A stretch of DNA of 64,000 bases, taken from assembly GCA_002733765.1 (NCBI GenBank), contig NVWU01000006.1, positions 98,658 through 162,657 on the forward strand, read 5' to 3'. Positions 1 through 9,943 of the stretch are shown here, piece by piece; within the stretch, counting starts at the first letter, position 1, and every line of letters begins with the position of its first letter. Origin of the DNA: Colwellia sp. (GTDB lineage: Bacteria > Pseudomonadota > Gammaproteobacteria > Enterobacterales > Alteromonadaceae). Position numbers and translations under genes: made by a program. The notes beneath the pieces are model-generated. The model did not search any database and was not told the origin of the DNA. It saw only the letters and a program-made list of their open reading frames with translations.

Positions 1-259
<259 letters not shown>

Positions 260-294
260 CAAAAAAAGCATACTCACCAATTCAGAAAAACGCT

Positions 295-1263
295 ATGACA
301 CATTTTAATAAATTTTATCAAGAAATTGCCACAAACCGTTTAAGCCATTGGTTGAATACCTTGCCGTCACAACTTGATTATTGGCATAAAAACAACCTTC
401 ATGGTGAATATAAACATTGGCAAAAAACATTAGACGCCCTACCAAATGCACAAACATCAACACTTGATTTGGTCAATAGTGTCACTGTTGGCTGTCAAGA
501 AGACTTTAATGCGGGTGAGCATAAACGTTTAGAGAATTTGTTAAAAAAATTCAAACCTTGGCGTAAAGGCCCTTATCACCTTCATGGCTTACATATCGAT
601 ACTGAGTGGCGAAGTGATTTCAAATGGGACAGATTAGCCCCACACATCAGCGATTTATCTGGCAGATATGTGCTTGATATTGGTTGCGGTAGTGGTTATC
701 ACTTATGGCGTATGCGCGGTGCAGGAGCAAAATTTGTTGTTGGTATTGATCCAACCCAATTATTTTTGATGCAATTTAACGCGGTGCAACACTTTGTTAA
801 TGATAATAAGGTCAACTTATTACCATTGGGTGTCGAACAATTACCTGAGCTTAATGCGTTTGATAGTGTATTTGCGATGGGTGTTTTATATCATCGTCGT
901 TCCCCCATTGATTTTATTTATCAATTAAAAGCCCAATTAGTTAAAGGCGGTGAACTAATACTTGAAACGCTAATTGTTGATGGTGATGAGAATACAGTAT
1001 TAGTGCCCGGTGAACGATACGCTAAAATGCGTAATGTTTGGTTTTTACCTAGTGCTAAAGCCATGTGTGGATGGTTAGAACGCTGTGGTTTCACCAAGAT
1101 TCGCGTAGTTAACACCGATATTACCGCACTTGATGAACAAAGAAAAACTGACTGGATTGATACAGAGTCTCTGTCTGACTTTTTAGATCCGCTTGATAAT
1201 AGCAAAACGATTGAAGGTTATCCTGCCCCACAACGTGCTATTTTTATTGCTACCAAACCATAG
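295..1263 (+). CDS. cmoB: CmoB, tRNA U34 carboxymethyltransferase
   Basis: The 322-residue product has the family's usual length. It transfers the carboxymethyl group of carboxy-SAM to 5-hydroxyuridine at tRNA position 34, giving cmo5U, which widens wobble reading. The N-terminal third is the CmoB-specific helical part, including [10 protein letters not shown] at about residues 90-100. It is followed by a Rossmann methyltransferase core with glycine-rich motif [10 protein letters not shown] near 125-135 and the acidic strand end VGIDPTQLF near 150. The gene lies directly after cmoA and is followed by a strong hairpin. The ATG at 295 opens the conserved N terminus. Confidence 0.95.
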   Translation: MTHFNKFYQEIATNRLSHWLNTLPSQLDYWHKNNLHGEYKHWQKTLDALPNAQTSTLDLVNSVTVGCQEDFNAGEHKRLENLLKKFKPWRKGPYHLHGLHIDTEWRSDFKWDRLAPHISDLSGRYVLDIGCGSGYHLWRMRGAGAKFVVGIDPTQLFLMQFNAVQHFVNDNKVNLLPLGVEQLPELNAFDSVFAMGVLYHRRSPIDFIYQLKAQLVKGGELILETLIVDGDENTVLVPGERYAKMRNVWFLPSAKAMCGWLERCGFTKIRVVNTDITALDEQRKTDWIDTESLSDFLDPLDNSKTIEGYPAPQRAIFIATKP

Positions 1264-1282
1264 TCATTAATACCATTACACT

Positions 1283-1318
1283 AATTAATCCCTCGCCGCT
1301 AGCGGCGAGGGATTAATT
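1283..1318. terminator. Perfect 18-bp-arm palindrome after cmoB
   Basis: Arms 1283-1300 and 1301-1318 are exact reverse complements with a GC-rich core (CCCTCGCCGCT/AGCGGCGAGGG) flanked by AATTAAT. The hairpin lies 20 bp after the cmoB stop, between convergent genes, so it probably ends transcription from both sides. The 3' side has only a short T-rich stretch, so it is not a textbook intrinsic terminator. Confidence 0.6.
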
Positions 1319-1433
1319 TATAATAAAAACAGCTAAGCTATTTATTGAAATGATTGCTCTTAACTCTTACTTCAAAATCAAGAGTTAAGAAAAGAATGGT
1401 CTAATCATATCAGGTTAAATAACAATATCATTT

Positions 1434-1874
1434 TTACTGCGCCATATTTGAAGTCCAAATATCACGATGTAGCTTCCATATACCATCGACACGTTTCCAT
1501 ACCACAACATATTTACCCGTATCAATAACCTTTCCCGTTTTATCCTTTAGTTGAACCTTACCTATTTCAGCCGCAGTATCACCCATGGTTGATACTTCTA
1601 GCGTTTCAAGCGTTAAGCCTGTCACTCCAGCATCAAATACACTTTGCCAAAATTTAGCAATCTTTGCATGACCTTCTATTGCTTCAGAGCCTACCGGCAT
1701 GAGTTGTCCATTTTTGGTATACAAGGATGCAATAAATAAAGCATCATGACCAAATGCTTTCATTAATTTAGCATTACCTTCAATAATAGACTGCTTTGCT
1801 GAGCCTCCAGCAAAGGCTGCATTAACAAACAGTAAACTTATTAATACAACTACTATACCTTTCATTTTTCTCAT
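1434..1874 (-). CDS. Secreted SnoaL/DUF4440-like (NTF2-fold) protein
   Basis: The product has about 146 residues. A signal peptide (MRKMKGIVVVLISLLFVNAAFA) runs to about residue 22 and is followed by an NTF2-like alpha+beta domain of the SnoaL/DUF4440 type. Motifs seen are the helix with AFGHDALFIASLYTKNGQLMP and the ending YVVVWKRVDGIWKLHRDIW. These domains bind small hydrophobic ligands or act as isomerases, and no substrate can be named. The ATG at 1874 was chosen over a TTG at 1904 because GAAGAG lies about 10 bases upstream and it begins the signal peptide directly. It is divergent from an AraC regulator 94 bp away, which may control it. Export to the periplasm is inferred. Confidence 0.75.
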   Translation of the reverse strand: MRKMKGIVVVLISLLFVNAAFAGGSAKQSIIEGNAKLMKAFGHDALFIASLYTKNGQLMPVGSEAIEGHAKIAKFWQSVFDAGVTGLTLETLEVSTMGDTAAEIGKVQLKDKTGKVIDTGKYVVVWKRVDGIWKLHRDIWTSNMAQ

Positions 1875-1968
1875 TTTTTTATTCTCTTCATGGGTTATAA
1901 TCAAAGTAAAATATTACTTGAGAAACTTTATAAGTAATTGTATATTTTCGACAAAAAAGTATAAAACT

Positions 1969-2793
1969 ATGCATAATAAAAAACACTCTTTTGCAGATAA
2001 GCTGGCCTATACTGGATTTCGACAAGCTTCTCCCTCCATTAGTTTACAACCCTATATCCAGTGTTATTGGCAAATAAAAACTAAGTTGTCATTTATCTCC
2101 CCGTCTACTGAACTGCTTCATCCTAATGGCGGTTTAGGAGTCATTATAAATTTTGGTAGCCCACTCCTTTATGAAGGAAAAAATATATCTTCCAACGGTT
2201 ACATGGATGGCATTCACACCAAAACTAGACAAATGTCTTTGGCTGGACATGTTGATGCTATCGGTATCCGTTTTAACCCTGGTGGTGCATCCCACTTTTT
2301 TGCCACACCATTATCTGAGATAAACAACTCGAATATAAATCTACATGACTTGGCTATGGGTCAGTTGATAGAGTCATGTCAAGATGAGAAAGAAAAAAAT
2401 CCAACTGGCGACATATTAAAATTTGTCGATACCTTTCTACTAAAAAAACTAACAGAGCCATTAAAGACTGATGCACTTGTTCAACATATTGCTATTAAAA
2501 TAAAGCTTAATAATGGCAAAAACACGATTGCGGAAACAATCAATGATGTGGGTAAAAGTTATCGACAAATTGAACGATTGTTCAAAGCCTCTATTGGTAT
2601 GACGCCAAAACAATACGCTCGAATAGTCCGCATAGAAAACGCAAGAACTTTATTAAAAAACAAAAACCTACAATCATTTACCGAAATAGGGGAAGTAGCT
2701 GGTTTTTATGACCAAGCTCATTTTATAAAAGAGTTTAAGTCTATTATTGGTTTATCACCCACAGCTTATGTGAACTTTAAAAAGAAATATTGA
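1969..2793 (+). CDS. AraC-family transcriptional regulator
   Basis: The product has 274 residues from the ATG at 1969. A TTG at 1918 would add 17 residues with no sign of conservation. The N-terminal part (LQPYIQCYWQIK, then HPNGGLGVIINFG) matches the sensor domain found before AraC helix-turn-helix regions (DUF6597 type). Residues about 175-270 form the double helix-turn-helix DNA-binding domain, with RQIERLFKASIGMTPKQYAR and the second recognition region EVAGFYDQAHFIKEFK. It probably activates or represses a nearby gene in response to a small molecule. The divergent SnoaL-like gene is the best candidate target. The inducer is unknown. Confidence 0.88.
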   Translation: MHNKKHSFADKLAYTGFRQASPSISLQPYIQCYWQIKTKLSFISPSTELLHPNGGLGVIINFGSPLLYEGKNISSNGYMDGIHTKTRQMSLAGHVDAIGIRFNPGGASHFFATPLSEINNSNINLHDLAMGQLIESCQDEKEKNPTGDILKFVDTFLLKKLTEPLKTDALVQHIAIKIKLNNGKNTIAETINDVGKSYRQIERLFKASIGMTPKQYARIVRIENARTLLKNKNLQSFTEIGEVAGFYDQAHFIKEFKSIIGLSPTAYVNFKKKY

Positions 2794-3133
2794 AGAATTT
2801 TTAGCAATATGATGACGCTCTCTGAATGCCACTTATTTACACTGGAAAAACTGCCTGCTAATGGCACATAAATAAAACCGACTTATTTATTTTCTCCCGT
2901 AAAAATTTCGCTCATTAAATCGAATTGTATACCACCGTAATGCTCATTGTTTTTGATAACAAAGGCCAATTTAACAAACCTAGCCATTATTATTCTAGAT
3001 ACTTACTCTTTTTTGATAAACATTTCAACTATATACTTATTTTGATAAGAGCATGTTAAGGTAAATTGAAAACTCATTGATATTTGAATTCTTTTAAAAA
3101 TAGCTGTAAATAAATTTATAGGTTAGTAATCTA
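2794..3133. other. Intergenic stretch without a gene
   Basis: About 340 bp between the AraC gene and the dGTPase gene. I see no open frame with coding character, no hairpin of note and no RNA signature. It should hold the dGTPase promoter, as the T/A-rich part at 3000-3110 looks promoter-like, but I cannot fix a -10/-35 pair with confidence. Confidence 0.5.
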
Positions 3134-4477
3134 ATGGAAAATATTTGGTTAGAACGACGGTTAAAAAAAGTATCGAAGAGACAACAAGATCACCGAGATC
3201 CTTTTCAACGTGATCGGGCTCGAATATTACATTCAGCTGCCTTTAGACGTTTACAATCAAAAACCCAAGTGATGGCCAGTGGACAAAGTGATTTTTATCG
3301 TACTCGCTTAACTCACTCACTTGAAGCAGCCCAAATTGGTTCAGGCATAACCTCACAGCTTCGTTTTAAATACCCCACACTTTGCCAAGTTTTGATTCCA
3401 GCTACTGATAGTTTAATTGAAGCTATTTGTTTAGCGCATGATATTGGTCACCCTCCCTTTGGACACGGCGGTGAAGTCGCCTTACATTATATGATGCGTG
3501 ATCACGGCGGTTTTGAGGGTAATGGGCAAACCTTTAGAATTGTCGCTCGTCTCGAGCCTTTTAGTGAACACCACGGTATGAATTTAAGCCGAAGAACGTT
3601 ACTCGGTTTAATGAAGTATCCACAAGTATTAGAACAACTAAACAAACCAATACGAAATAGTACTATTGATAATTTTAGACAACTCAAAGCCAGTGAATGG
3701 CATCCACCGAAAGGCTTATATAGCGATGACAGCGAGATAATTGATTGGTTACTATCCTCTTTATCAGCAACTGACCGTAAACTTTTTCAACAGATAGAAA
3801 CGATAGAAAATGGTCATAATAAAACAAAATTCAAGTCTCTTGACTGTTCGATAATGGAATTAGCTGATGATATTGCTTACGGTATTCATGATCTTGAAGA
3901 TGCCATTGTTACTGGTATAGTCAATCAGCATGATTTTGAAGCACACGTTATCAATAAACTAAAATTATTAGATGATCAATGGCTTGAGCAATACGCTAAA
4001 ACGTTAACCGCTAAACTGTTTAGTGAGCAACACCACTTGCAAAAAGAAGCGATTGGCGGTTTGGTTAATTACCTGATTACCGCTATTGAGTTAACTGATT
4101 TGAATGCACTAAATGACGATGTTAATTTTGAAGAAAATTTACTGAGATATAATGCAACCTTGCCACAAATCACTATGCAAGCATTACAAATTTTTAAAGA
4201 TTTTGTTTTTAACTTTGTTATTAAACAAACCAGTATTCAACGACTTGAATATAGGGGCCAACAAATAGTGATGGAGCTATTCGAAGCACTATCTTCTGAT
4301 CCTTTAAGATTACTGCCGAGTAATAGCGCCAAGCGTTGGCAACATGCTGTAGATAATGATGAGAATGCTCACCGAGTCATTGCTGACTATGTTGCTGGTA
4401 TGACTGATGAATATGCGAGTCGTTTGCATCAAACATTATTTGTTGCTCGTGCTGCTGGCTCATACCAGTTGATTTAG
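3134..4477 (+). CDS. dgt: dGTP triphosphohydrolase (HD-domain dNTPase)
   Basis: The 447-residue enzyme should cleave dGTP (or other dNTPs) to the nucleoside and tripolyphosphate. The HD metal site is intact: H61 in RLTHSLEAAQ, HD at 102-103 in CLAHDIGHPPFGHGGE, and a later Asp in ELADDIAYGIHD near 240. The start context RDPFQRDRARILHSAAFRRL is typical of the family. It is a single gene with hairpins or repeats around it, not an operon. Relatives of this length in Shewanella and Vibrio are described as anti-phage dGTPases that drain dGTP during infection. A housekeeping role in dNTP balance is equally possible. Confidence 0.9.
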   Translation: MENIWLERRLKKVSKRQQDHRDPFQRDRARILHSAAFRRLQSKTQVMASGQSDFYRTRLTHSLEAAQIGSGITSQLRFKYPTLCQVLIPATDSLIEAICLAHDIGHPPFGHGGEVALHYMMRDHGGFEGNGQTFRIVARLEPFSEHHGMNLSRRTLLGLMKYPQVLEQLNKPIRNSTIDNFRQLKASEWHPPKGLYSDDSEIIDWLLSSLSATDRKLFQQIETIENGHNKTKFKSLDCSIMELADDIAYGIHDLEDAIVTGIVNQHDFEAHVINKLKLLDDQWLEQYAKTLTAKLFSEQHHLQKEAIGGLVNYLITAIELTDLNALNDDVNFEENLLRYNATLPQITMQALQIFKDFVFNFVIKQTSIQRLEYRGQQIVMELFEALSSDPLRLLPSNSAKRWQHAVDNDENAHRVIADYVAGMTDEYASRLHQTLFVARAAGSYQLI

Positions 4478-4500
4478 TCTCAAATTACAAAGAGTACTTA

Positions 4501-4587
4501 TTATACCCATTTCACTTCCAGTTGCAGGATTCAGCGAGAATTCCTCTGTAGTTCTGAAATCGCATCTTGAGGTGGTATGGGTATAGA
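4501..4587. repeat. Imperfect inverted repeat with TATACCCAT ends
   Basis: The segment begins TATACCCATTTCACTTCCAG and ends with the approximate reverse complement, CTTGAGGTGGTATGGGTATA, enclosing about 45 bp. It lies between convergent genes and would fold into a long hairpin. A diverged relative is at 10562-10618, so this looks like a dispersed intergenic repeat (REP/MITE-like) that may also act as a terminator. Confidence 0.6.
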
Positions 4588-4593
4588 ATGGTA

Positions 4594-5619
4594 TTACTTA
4601 GACTCGAGTAACTCACGTAATGGTGCTGGTAATATATTACGAGTTCTCTTTATAATACTCTGTTCGTTTTTTTGCCAAAGAATACCTAAATAAACAACCA
4701 GTAACCCTAAAGCAGTTAACGTTATTGGAAATAACCAACTATCTTTAAATATGTCTGACGCTAAGTGACCAATATAACCACAACAGCCTATTGCACCAAA
4801 AATAACAAAGACTCTCCGAACCAGTATTACTCCAATACCGATCATGAATATATTTATACTAAAGTAAATAAATTTAGATAATTCGCTATCAGAGTATTGC
4901 AGGGACATTCCAATCCAAAAGGCTATCACGCCAAATAAATATATCCAAAAGGCATAGTCAGCTTTGTTTCGTGATCTAATATCAATCCAGAAAGCTAAAG
5001 CAATCATAAGTAGTCCACTATACATAGAAACTAGTTTTCTCAGCTCCCAGTCAAAATCTCCACCAGAAATTATTACTATCACATCCATTGATAAATACCA
5101 GAGTGTTACCGCAATGGGCATCATTAAAAATGGATATTTGTATTTCCAAACAAAAATACCACCAACAGCTAAAGTACTCAGTTCCATATACAACCAATGC
5201 CATTTGATATATCGATGATAATCTCGATAGACACTTTCATCCGGCCAAACACCTAATGCATGTTGTAATCCATAAACGGCCAATGGCGTTAAAGCAATAA
5301 CAAAAGTAGCACATATTCCCGCAGGTATTGCATACCCTTTGGTTTGAAAAATATTGGTAAGTTTAAGGCCAATACCTGCATACAATAAGCAAATTAAAAC
5401 AATACCGGTACCACCGAATGATTCCCAGCCTAAGTTCATAAAAAGTGTCATTGCGCCGATGGCAATCATACCTCCCAGATAATAAAGAACATGAGTAAAA
5501 TCGAATCTAGGCCCAGTATTAGGTTGAGCTTTTATAAATTCAAATAATTGTTCTGATTGCTCAAGGGATAGTATTTGCTCTTTTACCGCGTCTTCAATAT
5601 TCTTCTTGGTAATATGCAT
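4594..5619 (-). CDS. Multi-pass inner-membrane protein (DUF2157-like)
   Basis: The product has 341 residues. A soluble N-terminal helical segment (about residues 1-45, with QILSLEQSEQLFEFIKA) is followed by roughly nine to ten hydrophobic spans that start at VLYYLGGMIAIGAMTLFMNL. This N-terminal helix plus membrane bundle resembles the DUF2157 group, which has no assigned function. The ATG at 5619 was preferred over a TTG at 5670 because AAGGGA lies about 10 bases upstream. It stands alone, convergent with the dGTPase gene and separated from the HIT gene by about 130 bp. No catalytic motif is visible. Confidence 0.7.
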   Translation of the reverse strand: MHITKKNIEDAVKEQILSLEQSEQLFEFIKAQPNTGPRFDFTHVLYYLGGMIAIGAMTLFMNLGWESFGGTGIVLICLLYAGIGLKLTNIFQTKGYAIPAGICATFVIALTPLAVYGLQHALGVWPDESVYRDYHRYIKWHWLYMELSTLAVGGIFVWKYKYPFLMMPIAVTLWYLSMDVIVIISGGDFDWELRKLVSMYSGLLMIALAFWIDIRSRNKADYAFWIYLFGVIAFWIGMSLQYSDSELSKFIYFSINIFMIGIGVILVRRVFVIFGAIGCCGYIGHLASDIFKDSWLFPITLTALGLLVVYLGILWQKNEQSIIKRTRNILPAPLRELLESK

Positions 5620-5747
5620 TACAGAGTATTCCCTTTGATGAGCAGTTAACTCATTGATATGAAACAACAACTATTTACTATATAAAAGATAATTTCTAAC
5701 TACCTCTTGAAAGACTGGTTTAGCATTACTTTCTCTAAAAATAGCCT

Positions 5748-6212
5748 CTAGTTTGAAATAGATTCTAAAATAACGGCTAATTTCGGTAATACTTTATCTT
5801 TTACCGCCGCTAATTCCATTTCGGTATAGGGGGTTAACGGTTGTTGACCCCATATAGGTTTAGGCCAGCTGATGTCATTTTTATAACGCACTACATGATG
5901 TAAATGTAATTGCTCTACTACATTACCAAGCGCCGCGACGTTCATTTTATCACCAGTGAAAACTTGCATAACTAACTCACTAAGCAAGCTTGATTCATTC
6001 AGTAACTGTTGCTGTTGCTGCCAATCTAATTGATAAATATCCGTAATATCATTAACTTTAGGCACTAAAATGAACCAAGGGTATGCACTGTCATTGCATA
6101 GTAATAGCTTACACAAGGGAAAGTCTGCTAATTCAAAACAGTCTTTAACAAGCTGTGGGTGTAAAGTAAATGTTGCGGCTATTGGCTCAGTCGTTGCTAC
6201 GTTCTTAGGCAT
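5748..6212 (-). CDS. HIT-domain protein
   Basis: The 154-residue product is of the histidine-triad superfamily. The active-site strand reads NVVEQLHLHHVVR, where the usual first His of the HxHxH motif is Gln. That Q-L-H-L-H form is common in a gammaproteobacterial HIT subgroup. A conserved stretch ISWPKPIWGQQP follows. HIT proteins hydrolyse or transfer nucleoside phosphates, and the substrate here is unknown. The gene starts 2 bp after the stop of the ylqF-type GTPase gene, so the two are almost certainly cotranscribed. Confidence 0.85.
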   Translation of the reverse strand: MPKNVATTEPIAATFTLHPQLVKDCFELADFPLCKLLLCNDSAYPWFILVPKVNDITDIYQLDWQQQQQLLNESSLLSELVMQVFTGDKMNVAALGNVVEQLHLHHVVRYKNDISWPKPIWGQQPLTPYTEMELAAVKDKVLPKLAVILESISN

Positions 6213-6214
6213 AG

Positions 6215-7150
6215 TTATTTCCTTTTATTTTTCCTACCACGTCCCCTAGCCTTCTGCTTGGCCTCACGAGCCGCAATTCTTTTTTCTTCTAATTCAGCAA
6301 AGTGTTGATTCTCTTGCTCAATAATATCTGGCATTTCAAAGGTAATTGCCCCTAGGGTTTTATCTCTGATTTCATTAATCAAAATGACTGAAGCTTTATG
6401 TAAATCAATACGACCGCCACTACGTACACAACCACGCTTTCTGCCAATAGCTTCAATTAAATCTTCTTCATGCTGAGGCGCTTCATCCAATTTATAACGT
6501 TCGATTAAACGTTCCGGGTAATTAGCTAGCAAATATTCTGCAGCAAAATAAGCAATATCATCATGATCAAAAGCTGTATCTTTAACCGCGCCTGACACCG
6601 CCAAACGATAACCACTATTTTCATTGGCAATTTTTGGCCACAACATGCCTGGCGTATCAAAAAGGTACAGCCCTTCTTCAAGGCGAATACGTTGTTGACC
6701 TTTAGTGACTGCCGGCTCATTACCTACTTTAGCTTTCGCTTTACCTACTAAGGTATTGATCAGGGTTGATTTGCCAACATTAGGAATCCCCATGATCATG
6801 GCATTTATTTGTTTACCTTCTTCATCTTTATTCGGAACAAGTTTACGAATTAATGCTGGAATAGCTTTCGCAATAGCGTTATTTTCTGTCGTTAAAGCTA
6901 TCGCTTTAACATTATGTTGCGACTCTAAATATGCGAGCCAAACCTTGGTTTTTTCAGCGTCCGCTAAATCACTTTTATTAAGGATTTTAATAAGCGGCTT
7001 ATCGCCTCTTATTTCAGTAATCATTGGGTTTTCACTGCTAAAGGGTAAGCGCGCATCACACACTTCAATAACCACATCTATTTGTGGCAATATTTCTTTG
7101 ATTTCTTTTTGTGCTTTATGCATGTGGCCGGGGAACCAATTAATTGCCAT
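6215..7150 (-). CDS. ylqF: YlqF/RbgA-type circularly permuted ribosome-assembly GTPase
   Basis: The 311-residue GTPase has its motifs in permuted order. G4 NKSD is at 58-61, G1 (P-loop) GIPNVGKST at 121-129 and G3 DTPG at 165-168. The N terminus INWFPGHMHKAQ is typical of YlqF/RbgA. The C-terminal part carries the ANTAR-like RNA-binding region and ends in a basic tail rich in K and R. In Bacillus the protein helps mature the 50S subunit, and a similar role is inferred here. A HIT gene follows 2 bp downstream. Confidence 0.92.
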   Translation of the reverse strand: MAINWFPGHMHKAQKEIKEILPQIDVVIEVCDARLPFSSENPMITEIRGDKPLIKILNKSDLADAEKTKVWLAYLESQHNVKAIALTTENNAIAKAIPALIRKLVPNKDEEGKQINAMIMGIPNVGKSTLINTLVGKAKAKVGNEPAVTKGQQRIRLEEGLYLFDTPGMLWPKIANENSGYRLAVSGAVKDTAFDHDDIAYFAAEYLLANYPERLIERYKLDEAPQHEEDLIEAIGRKRGCVRSGGRIDLHKASVILINEIRDKTLGAITFEMPDIIEQENQHFAELEEKRIAAREAKQKARGRGRKNKRK

Positions 7151-7358
7151 GAAAAATCCTAGGGGGTTGATAAATTTTATGGTGTGAATTTTAGCAAGGT
7201 TTACCTTGGGTAAAAAGGTTAATCCGAAACTAAAATAATAATCATCCTCAAAAATTAAACTTTTCTATTTCTCTGCCGATAAATTATACAAGAATTAAAA
7301 CTGTAAAGGATATGTTCAAGTTTAATAAATTATTATCTTGTGTATAAATATAAATTCA

Positions 7359-7649
7359 ATGAAATATATTAATGATTTAACTTATCTCAGTCATATTACG
7401 CAAGCAAAAAAAGTGGCTAAAGATAAAAAACAGCAAAACAAATATTGCGAAATAGCATTATTAAATGATGCTAAATATTCAGATAAAGTACCTGAAGAAG
7501 TATTAGAGGATTTAGCTGTAATAGAAGAAGAAAATGATCGTCGTGATGGTAATGATCGACGAAAAACGCAACAAAACCGTGGGCGCTATATTGAATCACG
7601 GTTAAGAAAAAACCGTCGTTATAAAAAGGAAGTGTTCCTCATAGTATAG
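7359..7649 (+). CDS. Small basic protein with DRRDGNDRRK motif, unknown function
   Basis: The 96-residue protein starts at ATG 7359. A TTG at 7338 would add seven residues. It is very charged, with an acidic middle (PEEVLEDLAVIEEEN) followed by the arginine-rich repeat NDRRDGNDRRK and a basic C terminus. Similar GNDRRxGxDRR stretches occur in small Alteromonadales proteins of unknown role. There are no membrane spans and no enzyme motif. It lies between the divergent ylqF gene and the RNase H gene, with its own upstream spacer of about 200 bp. Confidence 0.6.
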   Translation: MKYINDLTYLSHITQAKKVAKDKKQQNKYCEIALLNDAKYSDKVPEEVLEDLAVIEEENDRRDGNDRRKTQQNRGRYIESRLRKNRRYKKEVFLIV

Positions 7650-7868
7650 GTTATCTGATGTCATGACCTGTTTAATTTTATAGATAAACGTTTATATTAC
7701 TAAATTAGGGTGTTTTATTTCTCCCCTTGCTCCCTGAAAAAAAAGTTTCGATCATGTACTCTAGTGCCATAATAATTCAGGTGTTTGGCTTAATTTTTCT
7801 GGCTAAAAAATGATATTTTATTGATAATAGCATTCAATATTATCAATAAAAATAAAGACAATCTTTTT

Positions 7869-8660
7869 ATGAGTAAAAAATCTTATGTGGTTTGGAAAGG
7901 CGCTAAAACAGGTGTTTTTTCTACTTGGGCAGAAGTTCAAAGCCATACTCAAGGGCGCTCTGATGCGCAGTTTATGGGTTTTGAGTCTAAAGCAGAGGCG
8001 GAAACAGCCTTTGCTTCCACTTATACTAAAGCCTTGATGAAACGCTCATTAGCCAATAAAGGCGGCGCGAATAAAAGTGCGCCAGTGAAAAAGTACAGTA
8101 GCAGTAGCAGTAGTAATAATAGTACTGCTACTAAAGTGACCGCTGAAATACAAATATATTGTGACGGTGCCTGTTCGCCAAACCCAGGTAAGTCGGGTAC
8201 TGGATTAGCTGTTTACCAACAAGGTAAAATAAGTGTGCTTTATTATGGCTTATACCAAGCTAACGGGACCAACAATACGGCAGAATTAAATGGTTTGTTG
8301 TATTCTTTTAAACTAGCCAAAAAATATTTAGATAAGGTTGAACAAGTACAAGTATTGTCTGATTCTAAATATTCAATAGATTGCATCACTAAATGGGCAA
8401 AAGGTTGGCAGGCAAAAGGTTGGACACGGGGTAAAGGCGAGGAAATAAAAAACGTCAACTTGATCAAAGAATGCTTTTCGCTTTATCAGCAAATCAAACA
8501 ACAATTAGTGATCTCTCATGTTAAAGGCCATGCTAATATTGAAGGTAATGAATTGTCAGATCGTATGGCCGTTTTAGCGCGAAAGCAGCAACAAGAATCA
8601 TTCATTAAATATTCAGGTAAACTTGATATTAAAACTATTTTGGCCATGGACTCTGGCTAA
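7869..8660 (+). CDS. rnhA: Ribonuclease HI with N-terminal viroplasmin domain
   Basis: The product has 263 residues. Residues 1-55 form a caulimovirus viroplasmin-like domain (YVVWKGAKTGVFSTWAEV), which binds RNA/DNA hybrids. A Ser/Asn-rich linker (about 76-88, from AGT/AGC codon repeats) connects it to the RNase H fold. The catalytic residues are present: D99 in YCDGACSPNPG, E139 in NTAEL, D165 in LSDSKYS and D231 in ELSDRMA, with His in HVKGHANIEGNE. It should cleave RNA in RNA/DNA hybrids. ATG 7869 starts the conserved MSKKSYVVW. An MFS gene follows 2 bp downstream. Confidence 0.92.
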   Translation: MSKKSYVVWKGAKTGVFSTWAEVQSHTQGRSDAQFMGFESKAEAETAFASTYTKALMKRSLANKGGANKSAPVKKYSSSSSSNNSTATKVTAEIQIYCDGACSPNPGKSGTGLAVYQQGKISVLYYGLYQANGTNNTAELNGLLYSFKLAKKYLDKVEQVQVLSDSKYSIDCITKWAKGWQAKGWTRGKGEEIKNVNLIKECFSLYQQIKQQLVISHVKGHANIEGNELSDRMAVLARKQQQESFIKYSGKLDIKTILAMDSG

Positions 8661-8662
8661 CC

Positions 8663-9943
8663 ATGACTATTATTTTATTGATCATAGTACTGATAGTTAT
8701 TTCTGCTATTTTGCTAACAAAAAAATTTAGTTTACCCCGAAACATCAGTTTACTGCTTATGGCGCAGCCTTTAGTGATGTGCTCTGCTCCTATTATTGTT
8801 TTTATTGGTGGCTTATTATCAAGTGAGCTAACCACTAACCCTTCTCTTGCCACTCTACCAATTAGCTTAATGATTTTAGGTGTTGCTGCGGGCTCCATAC
8901 CCGCCGCAATGATTGCTCGTTCTTACGGTAGAAAGTTAGCTGTATTCACAGGGTTCAGCTGTCTTTTTATTGCCGCATTATTAGCCGTTTTAGCAACTAA
9001 GTTAGCTTTGTTTGAATTATTTACTTTTGCCAGTTTCTTATTTGGTATTGGTGGCGCTTTCACCCAACAGTTACGATTTGCCGCAATAGAGAGTACTGAA
9101 AAAGAAGAAGATATTCCTAAAGTTTTATCACTTTTAATGCTAAGTGGTGTCTTTGCTGCATTCTTAGGTCCTGAAATTGCCGTAACCGCTAAAGAATGGC
9201 TTGACTCTCCTCATGGTTATGCAGGCTCATTTCTTTTGTTAGCATTTTTTATTGGCTTAGCTGCACTTATCATGGTGTTTTTTAAAGAGCCGGAAATCAA
9301 AGAAACTTTAAGTACTGGTGAAGCAAGACCATTATCGATAATAGTACAGCAGCCTATTTTTATTATTTCTGTTTGTACCGCAACGATAGGTTATGCGCTG
9401 ATGAGTTATTTAATGACAGCAACGCCACTGAGTATGCATCACATGCAAGGTCACAGTTTAAACGACACAAAATGGGTAATACAAAGTCATATTGCGGCGA
9501 TGTATATCCCTTCTTTATTAACGCCTTGGTTAATTAAAAAAATAGCATTAAAAGGTTTGTTAAAACTAGGCAGTGTTATTTATATTGCGGTCGCGTTAAT
9601 CGCTTTTTCTGGTCAAGAAGTGATGCATTATTGGTGGGCATTAATTTTATTAGGTATAGGTTGGAACTTTCTCTTTTTAACCGGAACATCACTATTACCA
9701 CAAAGTTATAATGCTAGCGAACGACATAAGGTACAAGCAACTAACGATTTTATTTTATTTGGTTTCCAAGCTTTTGCATCACTCATGGCTGGATGGATTT
9801 TATTTACTGGCGGTTGGAATTATCTGGTATTAAGCAGTCTACCTTTTATGTTTGCTTTATTAATCGTAAATATTGTTTACCATCGCCATGTTTTTGCAAA
9901 GAATAAAGTAAGGTGCTCTGATGAAGTTAATAATGAAAACTGA
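8663..9943 (+). CDS. MFS transporter
   Basis: The product has 426 residues with about 12 hydrophobic spans. The loop ARSYGRKLAVFTG near 90 matches major facilitator motif A. It is an inner-membrane secondary transporter, and the substrate cannot be read from the sequence. It begins 2 bp after the RNase H stop and overlaps the following small gene by 23 bp, which suggests a three-gene transcript. Functional coupling with RNase H is not implied. Confidence 0.88.
   Translation: MTIILLIIVLIVISAILLTKKFSLPRNISLLLMAQPLVMCSAPIIVFIGGLLSSELTTNPSLATLPISLMILGVAAGSIPAAMIARSYGRKLAVFTGFSCLFIAALLAVLATKLALFELFTFASFLFGIGGAFTQQLRFAAIESTEKEEDIPKVLSLLMLSGVFAAFLGPEIAVTAKEWLDSPHGYAGSFLLLAFFIGLAALIMVFFKEPEIKETLSTGEARPLSIIVQQPIFIISVCTATIGYALMSYLMTATPLSMHHMQGHSLNDTKWVIQSHIAAMYIPSLLTPWLIKKIALKGLLKLGSVIYIAVALIAFSGQEVMHYWWALILLGIGWNFLFLTGTSLLPQSYNASERHKVQATNDFILFGFQAFASLMAGWILFTGGWNYLVLSSLPFMFALLIVNIVYHRHVFAKNKVRCSDEVNNEN

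Noticed and set aside
921-1205. Open frame on the minus strand inside cmoB
   Set aside because: It is antisense to a well-conserved gene and has no features of its own.
1358-1390. 11-bp inverted repeat TCTTAACTCTT/AAGAGTTAAGA as terminator of the SnoaL-like gene
   Set aside because: No T run on the minus strand after the stem. The perfect palindrome at 1283-1318 is a better candidate.
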